Part shown: positions 50,123 through 59,531 of the stretch, one piece after another | Position numbering within the stretch: position 1 is the stretch's first letter | Layout of the letters: every line of letters starts with the position of its first letter | Source: Paenibacillus eucommiae | Lineage (GTDB): Bacteria; Bacillota; Bacilli; Paenibacillales; NBRC-103111 | Direction of reading: 5' to 3' | DNA length: 64,000 nucleotides | Assembly: GCF_017874215.1 (NCBI RefSeq) | Contig: NZ_JAGGLB010000006.1 | Location: 124,001 to 188,000 of the forward strand | Position numbers and translations under genes: made by a program | The notes under the pieces: generated by a model | Told to the model about the DNA's origin: nothing | Databases searched by the model: none | The model's input: the letters and a program-made list of their open reading frames with translations, nothing else

Positions 50123-50677
50123 ATGATCATAGGCTGGTTAAGGGGAAATAAATATGCGGCTGTCTTATTAATGGTAGTTCGTTTGTATCTGGGCTGGGAA
50201 TGGATGGTAGCAGGGTGGCACAAAATTACTGGAGACAAAGCTTTCGATGCGAGCGGATATATTAAGGGGGCTATCGCCAAGCCTGTTCTGGACAGTGCAA
50301 CCCAGGAGAGCATTTATCCTAATTTTACAGCTTTCCTGAGTCATTTCGCGCTGCCAAACATCAAGTTGTTCAATTTCCTTGTTCCTTGGGGGGAGCTGCT
50401 GGTTGGTATCGGCCTAATACTTGGTGCTTTTACAACGGCAGCTGTGTTCTTCGGGGTTGTGATGAATTTCGTTTATATGTTTGCCGGTACGGTTTCAACG
50501 AATCCATGGCTGCTGCTGCTTAGCTTCTTCATTCTTGCCGCTGGAGCCAACGCAGGCAAAATTGGCCTGGATCATTACATCCTCCCTTATGTAGGCAAGT
50601 GGTTTACAAAAGGCAAAACACCGAAGGGTCCTCAGGCGTATCCCAAAGATATTTTACTAAAGGGGGGACTTCAATGA
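50123..50677 (+). CDS. DoxX-family membrane protein
   Basis: This 184-residue membrane protein is of the DoxX/DoxD type, with about four helices (LLMVVRLYLGWEWMVAGWHK, FLVPWGELLVGIGLILGAF, FFGVVMNFVYMFAGTVS, LLLLSFFILAAGANAGKIG). ATG at 50123 follows AGAGGAG; an ATG at 50084 has no ribosome site. It is the first gene of the oxidase operon, and its stop overlaps the next start (ATGA). DoxD proteins are small subunits of thiosulphate:quinone oxidoreductases in some organisms, but here the role alongside a ba3-type oxidase is unknown. Confidence 0.85.
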   Translation: MIIGWLRGNKYAAVLLMVVRLYLGWEWMVAGWHKITGDKAFDASGYIKGAIAKPVLDSATQESIYPNFTAFLSHFALPNIKLFNFLVPWGELLVGIGLILGAFTTAAVFFGVVMNFVYMFAGTVSTNPWLLLLSFFILAAGANAGKIGLDHYILPYVGKWFTKGKTPKGPQAYPKDILLKGGLQ

Positions 50678-50880
50678 ATACGCAGCTCGATCCTAAGAAC
50701 ACGCAGGTAGAAAAAGAATTAAAAACTGAAATAGAAAAAGAATTAAAAACTGTAGAAGAAAAAGAAGCAAAAACGCAGGATCCTCCCCTTAGGGGGACCT
50801 TTGCCAGTGTTTTGCTGCTCGGCGCCTTTTTGGCGGTGACCTGGTTTGCTGTTTTTATTCTTTTTTTGTCCAGACAATAA
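50674..50880 (+). CDS. Cytochrome c oxidase subunit 2A (ba3-type small subunit)
   Basis: This 68-residue protein has a charged N-terminal half with a repeat (EKELKTEIEKELKTVEEKE) and one C-terminal membrane helix (FASVLLLGAFLAVTWFAVFI). ATG at 50674 follows AAAGGGGGG and overlaps the DoxX stop. Its size, single helix and position just before the CuA subunit match subunit IIa of ba3-type oxidases, which completes the fold of the truncated subunit II. The charged repeat is unusual and rich in A in the DNA. Confidence 0.75.
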   Translation: MNTQLDPKNTQVEKELKTEIEKELKTVEEKEAKTQDPPLRGTFASVLLLGAFLAVTWFAVFILFLSRQ

Positions 50881-50904
50881 GACGCTTGAAAGGAAGGAAC
50901 AGAC

Positions 50905-51375
50905 ATGCATATTCATCGATTGGAAAAAATATGGCTGGCTTTAGGTATGGGGGCACTTTTGTTATTTTTAGGCATATTGGGCGTTTCGGCATTTGCTATG
51001 GGGATTTCGCCGCCGAGTGGACATCATCATATGATTGATCCGGCCAAGGTGAACGAAACGGCTCCTTTTGACAAGCCTGGAATGAAGCAGGTAGCGGATA
51101 AGGAATATGAGGCTGTAATGATCGCTTATGCATTCGGTTATGATGCGGAGACGATGGAGGTGCCGGCGGGGTCTACGGTTCATTTTACGGTAACGAGCTC
51201 TGATGTGGTGCATGGTCTGGCCATTCCCGGAACGAATGTGAACCTGATGATTGTTCCTGGCGAGGTTAGCCAGCTGTCCTACAAGTTTACGAAGCCAGGC
51301 ACGTATTTGATTCTGTGCAATGAGTACTGCGGCGGCGGCCACGAATACATGCAGGCCAAAATTATAGTCACATAG
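50905..51375 (+). CDS. Cytochrome c oxidase subunit II, ba3-type, CuA-containing
   Basis: This 156-residue protein has a single N-terminal membrane helix (ALGMGALLLFLGILGVSAF), as in ba3 oxidases, rather than the two of aa3 subunit II. The outside domain carries the CuA site: His in SDVVHGLAIPG, then Cys-Asn-Glu-Tyr-Cys-Gly-Gly-Gly-His near the C-terminus, with a Met in HEYM. It takes electrons from cytochrome c and passes them to subunit I. ATG at 50905 follows GAAAGGAAGG, 24 bp after the small subunit gene. Confidence 0.92.
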   Translation: MHIHRLEKIWLALGMGALLLFLGILGVSAFAMGISPPSGHHHMIDPAKVNETAPFDKPGMKQVADKEYEAVMIAYAFGYDAETMEVPAGSTVHFTVTSSDVVHGLAIPGTNVNLMIVPGEVSQLSYKFTKPGTYLILCNEYCGGGHEYMQAKIIVT

Positions 51376-51407
51376 AAAGTCATATAGAACGAAGGGAAGT
51401 TAGAACC

Positions 51408-53060
51408 ATGAACCTCACGAAACCGCAAGTGTTCCATTCCAAGGATGGGGCTCTCGTGCTAGCGCATATTTTATTCGCATTTGGGGCCCTCTTTATCGGC
51501 GGAGTTGCCGGATTGCTGCAGAGCATGGTGCGCAGCGGCACGATTGAGCTGCCTTTCGGGATTGGATATTATCAGCTTTTGACCGCGCATGGCGTATTGA
51601 TGGCTCTTATTTTTACTACATATTTCATCATCGGATTCCTGTATTCAGGCATTTCGCAAACCTTGGGAGGCCAACTGCTGCCTATTGTGAACCGGATGGG
51701 ATGGGTTGGATTTGGTTTGATGAGCGCTGGTACGCTGCTGGATGTTGTGCTTATTTTGTTAAACAAGGCTAGCGTGCTGTATACTTTTTACGCTCCTCTT
51801 AAGGCTTCGCCTTATTTTTATGTAGGACTTGCGCTTATTGTTGTTGGCAGCTGGATTAGTGGATTCGGTATTTTTTATCAGCTTAAATATTGGAAAAAAA
51901 TGAATCGGGGCAAAAATTCACCGCTATTTTCCTTTATGGCTGTCATTACGATGATTATGTGGCAGGTTGCGACCATTGGCGTTGCGGTTGAGGTCATTGT
52001 TCAGCTAATTCCCTGGTCGTTCGGGTGGGTGGAGACGATTAACGTTATGCTCAGCCGCACGCTGTTCTGGTATTTCGGTCATCCGCTCGTTTATTTCTGG
52101 CTGCTGCCGACCTATATTTGCTGGTACGTGGTCATTCCAAAGGTTATTGGAGCCAAAATATACAGTGATGCCATGGCCCGCCTTTCGTTTGTGCTGCTGC
52201 TCTTGTTCTCGATTCCTGTTGGCTTTCACCATCAATTGATGGAGCCGGGCATTAACCAGCTTTGGAAATTTATCCAGGTCGGATTAACCTTCATGGTCGT
52301 AATTCCTTCATTGATGACTGCTTTCTCCTTGTTTGCTACATTTGAAATGCACGGGAGAAGCAAGGGGGCAAAGGGCATGTTCGGCTGGGTAAAAGTGCTG
52401 CCTTGGAAGGACGTTCGTTTCTTTGCACCTTTTATGGGCATGCTCGTATTTATTCCTGCGGGAGCGGGAGGCATTATTAATGCCAGCAATCAGATGAACG
52501 CAGTCGTGCATAATACGCTGTGGGTTACGGGGCACTTTCATCTGACTGTGGCAACTAGTGTGGCGCTAACCTTTTTCGGAATTGCCTATTGGCTGATTCC
52601 TGTCGTTACAGGACGAACGTTGACTGCGCGCATGAATAGGCTGGGCATCATCCAAACGATTCTCTGGTGTGTGGGTATGTTCTTTATGTCTGGAGCTATG
52701 CACTGGGTTGGTTTGCTGGGATCTCCGAGACGGACAGCCTTTACGACCTATGGCGAAAACGCCGAAGCGGCCTCCTGGTTGCCTTATTATGTGACGATGT
52801 CGATTGGCGGCTCGATCCTCTTCATTGCTGTAGTGCTTATGATTTATATCGTCATTAAGCTGATGCGTTCGCCAAAAGGGGTCACGGAATATCCGATTGG
52901 AGAAGCGGAAGAGAATGCCGAACCAGCTCCTGCTTATTTGGAGAAATGGGGCATGTGGATTGGCCTGTCGGTTGTGCTGATTTTAATTGCCTACACGATT
53001 CCCGTGATGGAAATGATGGGTCCTATGCATTATGATTCTCCTGGTTATAAGACTTGGTGA
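51408..53060 (+). CDS. Cytochrome c oxidase subunit I, ba3-type haem-copper oxidase
   Basis: This 550-residue proton-pumping catalytic subunit has about 13 membrane helices. Visible ligands are the low-spin haem His in TAHGVLMALIF, the CuB His with the linked Tyr motif in FGHPLVYFWLLPTY, His-His in GFHHQLMEP and the haem His pair in VTGHFHLTVATS. The sequence is of the B-type (ba3) group. ATG at 51408 follows GAAGGGAAG. A strong terminator follows at 53089. Such oxidases have high oxygen affinity, and the NreABC-like module next door may be linked to their use. Confidence 0.93.
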   Translation: MNLTKPQVFHSKDGALVLAHILFAFGALFIGGVAGLLQSMVRSGTIELPFGIGYYQLLTAHGVLMALIFTTYFIIGFLYSGISQTLGGQLLPIVNRMGWVGFGLMSAGTLLDVVLILLNKASVLYTFYAPLKASPYFYVGLALIVVGSWISGFGIFYQLKYWKKMNRGKNSPLFSFMAVITMIMWQVATIGVAVEVIVQLIPWSFGWVETINVMLSRTLFWYFGHPLVYFWLLPTYICWYVVIPKVIGAKIYSDAMARLSFVLLLLFSIPVGFHHQLMEPGINQLWKFIQVGLTFMVVIPSLMTAFSLFATFEMHGRSKGAKGMFGWVKVLPWKDVRFFAPFMGMLVFIPAGAGGIINASNQMNAVVHNTLWVTGHFHLTVATSVALTFFGIAYWLIPVVTGRTLTARMNRLGIIQTILWCVGMFFMSGAMHWVGLLGSPRRTAFTTYGENAEAASWLPYYVTMSIGGSILFIAVVLMIYIVIKLMRSPKGVTEYPIGEAEENAEPAPAYLEKWGMWIGLSVVLILIAYTIPVMEMMGPMHYDSPGYKTW

Positions 53061-53088
53061 TTAAGTCACTAATGTTTTTGGATTTTAG

Positions 53089-53131
53089 AAAACGATAAGA
53101 CAGCTATATGGCTGCTTTCTTATCGTTTTTT
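53089..53131. terminator. Bidirectional terminator after the oxidase operon
   Basis: An A-rich arm (AAAACGATAAGA, 53089-53100) pairs with TTATCGTTTTTT (53119-53131), with an inner CAGC/GCTG pairing. T tracts in both directions allow it to end the oxidase operon and the convergent AraC gene. Confidence 0.85.
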
Positions 53132-53150
53132 GTCATTCTCCCCTACATAG

Positions 53151-54050
53151 TTATCCTCCCAAGCGGTTCCATTCATTCTTTCTGTACTCAGAAGGTGAAA
53201 CTTCCATCTTTTTTTTGAATTTTTTTATAAAATAGGTTTCGTATTGAAAACCACATGCTTCAGCAAGCTCGCTTATTTTTAAATTAGTATGGACTAAAGT
53301 TTCACATGCAATTTTTATTCGATGGTCATTCAAGTAATCCATAGCAGTCAGACCCGTTTGCTGTTTGAACTGACGATTAAGGGAGGTTCGATTCAGCTTC
53401 ACTATTTGGCACAGGTCGTTAAGATAAATTTCGTTTTGATAATTGACATGTATAAACTCCAGGGCTATTTGAACAGGTTCTTTATGATAGTTGGGTGGGT
53501 CTTGAAAGTTATTTTTAGACATCTCCACATAAAGATCCTCTATTAAAAAAAGGCATTGCAACAAATAACGACGTATGCGGCAAGTCCACATGCCATCACT
53601 TTGTGCAAAAGTTTCTGTACCGATTGTAGAAACCCACTCAAGTATTCGCAGATACATGGATGACGGAATTTGTAGGACCCCTGAAAAGTGATCCGTATGG
53701 TTTAAAAACATCGTCAGCAAATTTCTGTCATGCGCGTCTTCCAAGTTATCAAATTTGTTGATAGATAAGGCCTCAAAAGTTAACTTGCTGTTTAAAAAAG
53801 TGGGATTGAAGCTAAAGGCTTGTGCTGACCAATGATGTTTATTCATTATTTTAATTCGAATGTATGGTGAAATACATAACACGCAAGGGGCAGAGATATG
53901 ATGCATTTTTTCATTTATCAGGATAGCTGCACTGCCGCTGTTAACCAGAACGAGTGTGACCCTTTCAGTAAGCGGCAGCAATTCTAACTGTTCATCTTCC
54001 TTATATTCGATTGGAACAACTCTTGTGCGATGTCTGTCGTTCTGTGGCAA
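53151..54050 (-). CDS. AraC-family transcriptional regulator
   Basis: This 299-residue regulator starts at TTG 54050 behind GGAGGTAGG. The N-terminal 180 residues form a cupin-like effector region (LTERVTLVLVNSGSAAILI, CVLCISPYIRIKI). The C-terminal 100 residues contain two helix-turn-helix motifs (LNDLCQIVKLNRTSLNRQFK and ISELAEACGFQYETYFIKKFKK). The gene is AT-rich compared with the oxidase genes. It is divergent from the membrane-protein and ABC exporter genes starting at 54164, with 113 bp between, and probably regulates them. Confidence 0.88.
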   Translation of the reverse strand: MPQNDRHRTRVVPIEYKEDEQLELLPLTERVTLVLVNSGSAAILINEKMHHISAPCVLCISPYIRIKIMNKHHWSAQAFSFNPTFLNSKLTFEALSINKFDNLEDAHDRNLLTMFLNHTDHFSGVLQIPSSMYLRILEWVSTIGTETFAQSDGMWTCRIRRYLLQCLFLIEDLYVEMSKNNFQDPPNYHKEPVQIALEFIHVNYQNEIYLNDLCQIVKLNRTSLNRQFKQQTGLTAMDYLNDHRIKIACETLVHTNLKISELAEACGFQYETYFIKKFKKKMEVSPSEYRKNEWNRLGG

Positions 54051-54163
54051 TTTACCTACCTCCGTGCTGCAAATAGTATAGTAAAAAGATGTAAAAATAT
54101 CATTGTATTAACAGAGGGTACTTATTAAAATTAATTATACTATTTTTCGATGGGTGGTGAACT

Positions 54164-54595
54164 ATGCTTTATAAAAAGAGTGAATTTGGAAGGAAATATA
54201 CACGTTATATCAGCAGTTCTCCAGTTGTATTTATTTCATTTGTGATGTTAGGCATGGGGTTGATTTTATCTCTAATGTTTATGACTCAAATTGATGTCAT
54301 TAAGACTTATGCAGTTGAGCTTATTCCTGTAAGAGGTCATATCACACTTTCCATTCAGGCTGGTAGTGTTCCTGCCGGGCGAGCGTACCTGTACGCCAAC
54401 AAACAAGAAGTTGTCTATCCTGTCAGGATAGACAATGCGGATCAATCAACTGATTATACGACATTACATGTTGACAAAGAAGACCAGGAAATGATCCACG
54501 CCTTATCATCAAAAAAGCTATTTATAGACATACCGCAAGGCAAGGAAAGTCTTTTGTATCGTATTTTTGTGAGGGGAGGTAAAAGTCGTGAATGA
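54164..54595 (+). CDS. Small single-pass membrane protein, accessory to an ABC exporter
   Basis: This 143-residue protein has one N-terminal membrane helix (about 22-44; VFISFVMLGMGLILSLMFMTQ). About 95 outside residues with beta character follow (VRGHITLSIQAGSVPAGRAYLY). I do not recognise the family. Its size and place resemble short HlyD-like accessory proteins of peptide export systems, but it lacks the long coiled coil of true HlyD proteins. The next gene starts at GTG 54588, inside this one, so they are coupled. ATG at 54164 has only a weak ribosome site (GGTGG). Confidence 0.65.
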   Translation: MLYKKSEFGRKYTRYISSSPVVFISFVMLGMGLILSLMFMTQIDVIKTYAVELIPVRGHITLSIQAGSVPAGRAYLYANKQEVVYPVRIDNADQSTDYTTLHVDKEDQEMIHALSSKKLFIDIPQGKESLLYRIFVRGGKSRE

Positions 54596-56342
54596 AAAAT
54601 TAAATGTATTCGATGGAGTTAGAATTCTTTCCAAATATATAAGGAAGCACAAACGTAATTTTGTACTCTTTTATACCGGTTGGCTTGTAGACTGTATGCT
54701 CACTGTAATCACTCCGATCCTCTTCGCTATTATGATTGATCAGATCGTATATTACAAAAATATGGATGTTTTTTTGCAAGTAAGTTTTGTTTTTGTGGTT
54801 ATGTCGGTGTTTTCATGTATACTATATTTCTTTATTTACACGCTGCATCATTACTTAATGAGTATGTATACGTTCGACATTAAACTGGATATTTTTAAAA
54901 AAATGCAATCAAAGAAAGCTTCCTATATGTCAGATGCCAAAACTGGAAACATGATCACCATGCTGCTTGATGATACTTCTGAATGCATGCATTTCGTAAT
55001 ACGCAATATCATTCATAGTATCAACGGGATTCTTAAGGGTGTGTTTTATTTAACTTACATATATATTATTAGCATTGAAGCGGGTCTTGTTGTTACTTTA
55101 TTCCTGCCGCTTGCCGTATACACCACGTTTAAAATGAGTAAGAAAATCAGGGATCATAGCGATAATCAGCGTGAATTTTATGGTCATTATGTATCTTGGT
55201 TACTAGAAATTCTGAAGGGGATCACCGATATCCGATTGCTGAGTGGTGAGAGAACCATTCGTAAGGATTTTACTGGGCATCAACGCAAACTATTTGCTAA
55301 AAACGTGGAGATCTCTGTATCTAAATTAACCTCGGACAAAATAATAGAATGGATTACTTTGTTATTGCAGCTTTCTGTTTATGGCGTATGCGCATATCTG
55401 GCATCTCGAGGTGAAATTACTATTGGCAATGTGATCGTTTTAGTTGCTTTTGTTTTCACATTAAAGGACGAAACTATTTTTTTACTGGTTCGCAGCTATA
55501 TGGATGCTCAATCGAGACTTACCCGTATAGGCCGAATTGAACGCTTTTTGTCGGAGGATGACGAGCATTCCTGGAAGGGGAAGTGTGATCTTATAGTAGG
55601 TGCAGGTGAGATTGAGTTTAGTCGTATTCACTTTGCATATGAGCAAGGAAAACCAGTGCTTAAAGATATGAACTTATTGATTCCATGCGGCAGCCATGTC
55701 GCGATTGTGGGTAAAAGCGGATGCGGCAAAACGACAATCTCCTCTCTTCTTATTGGCTTGTACGAGTTAGATGCTGGTGCGATTCTCATTGATGGACAAG
55801 ATTTAACGAACTGCAGTCTTAAGACCATACGGCAGCATATAGGCATTGTGCAGCAGGATGTTTTATTATTTGATGCGACCATTCGCGACAATCTACTACT
55901 TGGAAACCCCAAAGCAAGCGATGAACATATATGGCTTGCATGCCGTAAAGCCGGTATCGCAGATTATATTGAGCTTCTGCCTGAAAAGCTTAACGCTCTG
56001 TTAGGCAAGGAAGGGATTGGACTATCGGGCGGACAGAGGCAAAGGCTTGCCATTGCACGTATTTATCTGAAGAATCCAGCGATAATCATATTCGATGAAG
56101 CTACAAGCGCGCTTGATAGTGAAACTGAAAAGATAGTGCATGAATCGTGGGGGGAATTGCTGGAGGGAAGAACTGCAATCATTATAGCCCATCGGCAAAG
56201 CTCAGTGATGATGTGCGACAATGCTGTATGGATAGAAGACGGGAAAGTAAGGGTGACAGGCAAACCCACTGAGCTTTTGCAGAACCATTCTGGTTTTCGA
56301 GAGCTGTTTGCTGTCAGGGAAGGGGCAGAAAGTGCTGGTTAA
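54588..56342 (+). CDS. ABC transporter, fused membrane and ATPase domains (first half)
   Basis: This 584-residue exporter half-transporter starts at GTG 54588 behind GAGGGGAGG, overlapping the previous gene by 8 bases. About six membrane segments span residues 20-300 (FVLFYTGWLVDCMLTVITPI first). The ATPase part follows: Walker A GKSGCGKTT (about 377), Q-loop VQQDVLLFDATIRDNL, signature LSGGQRQR, Walker B AIIIFDEATSALD with catalytic Glu, and switch His in IIAHRQ. There is no C39 peptidase domain. It should work with the next half-transporter as a heterodimer. The substrate is unknown; a peptide, lipid or drug are all possible. Confidence 0.92.
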   Translation: MNEKLNVFDGVRILSKYIRKHKRNFVLFYTGWLVDCMLTVITPILFAIMIDQIVYYKNMDVFLQVSFVFVVMSVFSCILYFFIYTLHHYLMSMYTFDIKLDIFKKMQSKKASYMSDAKTGNMITMLLDDTSECMHFVIRNIIHSINGILKGVFYLTYIYIISIEAGLVVTLFLPLAVYTTFKMSKKIRDHSDNQREFYGHYVSWLLEILKGITDIRLLSGERTIRKDFTGHQRKLFAKNVEISVSKLTSDKIIEWITLLLQLSVYGVCAYLASRGEITIGNVIVLVAFVFTLKDETIFLLVRSYMDAQSRLTRIGRIERFLSEDDEHSWKGKCDLIVGAGEIEFSRIHFAYEQGKPVLKDMNLLIPCGSHVAIVGKSGCGKTTISSLLIGLYELDAGAILIDGQDLTNCSLKTIRQHIGIVQQDVLLFDATIRDNLLLGNPKASDEHIWLACRKAGIADYIELLPEKLNALLGKEGIGLSGGQRQRLAIARIYLKNPAIIIFDEATSALDSETEKIVHESWGELLEGRTAIIIAHRQSSVMMCDNAVWIEDGKVRVTGKPTELLQNHSGFRELFAVREGAESAG

Positions 56343-57990
56343 ACTTAAATACCGGGTAGTCTTAGTAAAGAGGTTGAGTCCTTTTGCTTTTGGAATGAAA
56401 AAGCATTTTGTGCTTATCGCATTAATCAGCGGAGTAAGCGGGGCAATATCACTTATGCTCCCGACCTTCTACAAGATGTTTATTGATCAGGTTATTATTG
56501 GCAGGAATTTGACGGTATTTAAAGTTGTTATTGCTGGATATGTGGGTCTTTTTTTACTGGATACAGCATTATCATTTATCCGTAACTATTCCAATAACAG
56601 ACTTTTAAACCGAACTGTTTTTCGAATTAAACATAGGATCTTGGCCAATTATTTTCAAATTCCATTTGCGGATTATGAAAAACGTAGTACTGGTGATCTG
56701 AAAATGCGTATTGATGATGATGTGGCAAAACTTGCTGATTTTACAGGGCTGCAAACCGTGGATTATCTCAAGTCTATTATTACCGCCATCATTGCTGCAA
56801 TATTAATCTTTTCGATTGAATGGCGGCTTGCACTATTTTCAATTATTATTGTACCGCTTACTTTTTACACGGATCATAGAATAAGTCTTAAGGAAAGAGA
56901 TTTACAGCATATAAATCGTGAAAATGATCAAAGGTGGAATAGTTGGCTGCATAGTTCCATACAGGGATGGAAAGAAATCAAGGCACTAAATTTGCAGAAG
57001 CACCAAACAAAAATTTTTGTGAGATTTTCACATAATTTTGCTGAGTTTTCTGGTCGATGGATTCATTATTGGGTAGCAAGAGTACTGGTCATACCTAAAA
57101 TTAAAGACGAATTTCTGATGAAATTTGCACTTTATTTCTTTGGGGGAATTCTAATCATGCGAGAGGAAATTACAATTGGTTCGCTGCTTGTTTTTGCCAT
57201 GTACTATGCCTTATTAAGTGGAAGCATCCGTGCCCTATCATTTGCTGATGCGGAGCTGCAAAGTAACACACCTTATTATGATAGGGTTATTCAAGAACTA
57301 TATACGACTCATCCTATAAAACCTAAACCGAGTATACCTCAAGGCATGAAAAGCGATATCCATGTAAAAAACATTCGGTTTTCTTATGCATTCCATTTAC
57401 CTCTTGTTGTTGATAATCTTAGTTTTACCATCAAACAGGGTGAGCGTGTGGCTCTAATTGGGCGCAGTGGCTCAGGAAAGTCCACCATTTTAAAGCTGAT
57501 TATGGGCATGTTAAAACCAAGTTCCGGACAAATATGGTTGTCTGACATGGATATCCATGAAATAAACCATCGTTTTATATTTGAGAGAATCGGTTTCATT
57601 ATGCAGGACAACTTCCTATTTAACCTAACAATTCGAGAGAATCTAAGACTTGCTTCACCTGGTGCGGATACGAAGATGTTGGATGAAGCATGCAGAAAAG
57701 CAGGTATCGATCAGTTTATTTATTCTCAACCGGATGGTTATGAAACTGTAATTGGAGAGAAAGGCATCAAGCTGTCAGGTGGTCAACGTCAACGAATTGT
57801 ACTAGCCAGATTATTTTTAAGAGATGTTAGTATGATTATATTTGATGAAGCGACTAGCGCACTTGATCAATATTCGGAGAATATTATTCATGATGCGATC
57901 TGTGCTATCGGAAGGGATAAAACAATTATCGTAGTGTCCCACCGCGAGTCCTCCATTGCCTTGTGTGATAGGGTGATAAATTTGGGGTAA
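56332..57990 (+). CDS. ABC transporter, fused membrane and ATPase domains (second half)
   Basis: This 552-residue partner of the 54588 product starts at GTG 56332 behind GGAAGGGG with 6-nt spacing, overlapping the previous gene by 11 bases; in-frame TTG at 56308 lies upstream. Membrane segments begin KHFVLIALISGVSGAISLML. The ATPase has Walker A GRSGSGKST, Q-loop IMQDNFLFNLTIREN, signature LSGGQRQR, Walker B MIIFDEATSALD and switch His in VVSHRES. Both halves keep complete catalytic residues, so neither ATP site looks degenerate. The gene is AT-rich like its neighbours, which suggests that the block was acquired together. Confidence 0.92.
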   Translation: MLVKLKYRVVLVKRLSPFAFGMKKHFVLIALISGVSGAISLMLPTFYKMFIDQVIIGRNLTVFKVVIAGYVGLFLLDTALSFIRNYSNNRLLNRTVFRIKHRILANYFQIPFADYEKRSTGDLKMRIDDDVAKLADFTGLQTVDYLKSIITAIIAAILIFSIEWRLALFSIIIVPLTFYTDHRISLKERDLQHINRENDQRWNSWLHSSIQGWKEIKALNLQKHQTKIFVRFSHNFAEFSGRWIHYWVARVLVIPKIKDEFLMKFALYFFGGILIMREEITIGSLLVFAMYYALLSGSIRALSFADAELQSNTPYYDRVIQELYTTHPIKPKPSIPQGMKSDIHVKNIRFSYAFHLPLVVDNLSFTIKQGERVALIGRSGSGKSTILKLIMGMLKPSSGQIWLSDMDIHEINHRFIFERIGFIMQDNFLFNLTIRENLRLASPGADTKMLDEACRKAGIDQFIYSQPDGYETVIGEKGIKLSGGQRQRIVLARLFLRDVSMIIFDEATSALDQYSENIIHDAICAIGRDKTIIVVSHRESSIALCDRVINLG

Positions 57991-58086
57991 TTCATATATT
58001 CTACTGAATAAAGTTCATTGCTTTTTAACACAAGGCATATATGTATTAGAAACAATTGTTATGAAGCGATCAGAGGAGGTCAGAAA

Positions 58087-59136
58087 ATGACTGCCACTAA
58101 TACCACTAATTCATTGTCATTATGTATGATTGTAAAGGACGAGGAATTATTTTTGGAGAACTGCTTGAAGCAGGCACAGCACGCAGTGGATGAAATCATT
58201 ATTGTGGACACGGGCTCCACTGATCGGACGAAAAAAATAGGCTTGCAATATAATGCCAGGGTATTTGATTTTGAATGGACTGGAAGCTTTGCGGAGGCTC
58301 GCAACTATGGAATCGGGAAGGCGTCGGGAGCATGGATTTTATGGCTTGATGCGGATGAGGTTCTCGAAATCGAAGACCCGGAGCTGTGGCGTACAGCACT
58401 AAGCCAATGCGGGAATAGTTGTCACGTTTGGAGTCTGCCCATTGTGAATTACTACGGGGATTTCCCCATTGATAGGAATAAGGCTTATTCGCTTGCTCAG
58501 TACAGGCTATTCCGCAATGGCTTAGGCCTACGGTTTGTTAATGATATTCATGAGCAATTGAATGTCTGGGAGCTGCTCCAGGATAAGGATGCAACAGAGT
58601 CTTACAAGCTCCCTACCCGTATTCATCATTATGGGTATTTGGAGTCTGTAGCAAGGGTTAAAAAGAAGCATGAACGAAACATGGCTATGCTGGAAAAAGA
58701 ATTACAAAATCCGGAGCATAGTCCCTGGATCGATTACCATGTGGCAAGCGAATATTATCGGACTGGGGCTTATAAGCAAGTTTTCGATCATTTGAATACA
58801 GCTATCAAGGGGTTTATCAGCAGAGGCCAGCTTCCCCCTTCGCTCATTTACAAAATGAAATATGACACTCTGCTAGCTCTAGGAAGCTTTGAAGGTGCTT
58901 GGCTCGGCATCGATAAGGCAATTACTCTTTATCCCGACTATGTGGACCTGCATTATTATAAAGGGATCCTCTTATTTGCCCAAAAGAGATATGAAGAAGC
59001 AGAAGCTGTGTTCAGGCATTGCCTGGTGCTCGGGGAAGACAATTTGCAATATCTTACACTTAGGGGGGCGGGAAGCTTCCGTGCTGAGTCTTTTATCGAA
59101 CGATGTAGGGCTTACTTGAACAACCTTTATGCATAG
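58087..59136 (+). CDS. Family 2 glycosyltransferase with C-terminal TPR region
   Basis: This 349-residue glycosyltransferase starts at ATG 58087 behind AGAGGAGG. The GT-A domain has SLCMIVKDEELFLENCL, VDTGSTDRT (nucleotide binding) and LDADEVLEI with the DxD-type metal motif (about residues 86-88). The region from about 215 to 330 is TPR-like (YKQVFDHLNTAIKGF, RYEEAEAVFRHCL). The layout, GT2 then TPR, is that of protein or peptide glycosyltransferases such as SunS. Three small related proteins follow and are the likeliest acceptors. It is separated from the ABC genes by 96 bp. Confidence 0.88.
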   Translation: MTATNTTNSLSLCMIVKDEELFLENCLKQAQHAVDEIIIVDTGSTDRTKKIGLQYNARVFDFEWTGSFAEARNYGIGKASGAWILWLDADEVLEIEDPELWRTALSQCGNSCHVWSLPIVNYYGDFPIDRNKAYSLAQYRLFRNGLGLRFVNDIHEQLNVWELLQDKDATESYKLPTRIHHYGYLESVARVKKKHERNMAMLEKELQNPEHSPWIDYHVASEYYRTGAYKQVFDHLNTAIKGFISRGQLPPSLIYKMKYDTLLALGSFEGAWLGIDKAITLYPDYVDLHYYKGILLFAQKRYEEAEAVFRHCLVLGEDNLQYLTLRGAGSFRAESFIERCRAYLNNLYA

Positions 59137-59180
59137 AGTCATTCACATCAACATACATATAATTAGGATACTGACAATTT

Positions 59181-59507
59181 ATGAATGAAGGTGATACTAT
59201 CTCTCAACCGGCTATTCCCAATATTACCCCAATCATTTCAATCACAATGGGGCAGTCCGTTTCATTGTTGTTAGCTTCTATTGCCTTTGAGGAGCTTGCT
59301 CTAGCAAGCATTTTAAACGCTGAAGCCGAGAAAATCCAATATGTTGTAGGTACTCTTGGACATGGACTGGTTCCTCCGGCAACGATCACCAACCTGCTTG
59401 AAATCGACGAAAGTGTAAGAAAAACGATGAATGATGTGATTAGAACGGAGATTCTGCTGCAGGGTAAGCTGGAGCAAATTTTGAGCAGTCTGCCGCGTAT
59501 GAACTAG
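59181..59507 (+). CDS. Small protein of the ALEE/NAE family, paralogue 1
   Basis: This 108-residue protein is predicted to be mostly helical. Its core SIAFEELALASILNAEAEKIQ is shared with the next two genes. The N-terminus is PAIPNITPIISITMGQSV, and ILLQGKLEQIL is near the end. The pattern recalls N-terminal parts of spore-surface and collagen-like proteins of Bacillales, from memory. No signal peptide or cysteine is present. The ribosome site is weak (AGGAT). It is the first of three tandem paralogues behind a glycosyltransferase. Confidence 0.72.
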   Translation: MNEGDTISQPAIPNITPIISITMGQSVSLLLASIAFEELALASILNAEAEKIQYVVGTLGHGLVPPATITNLLEIDESVRKTMNDVIRTEILLQGKLEQILSSLPRMN

Positions 59508-59531
59508 GGTTTGAAAGGGTGTTGATCCTGT

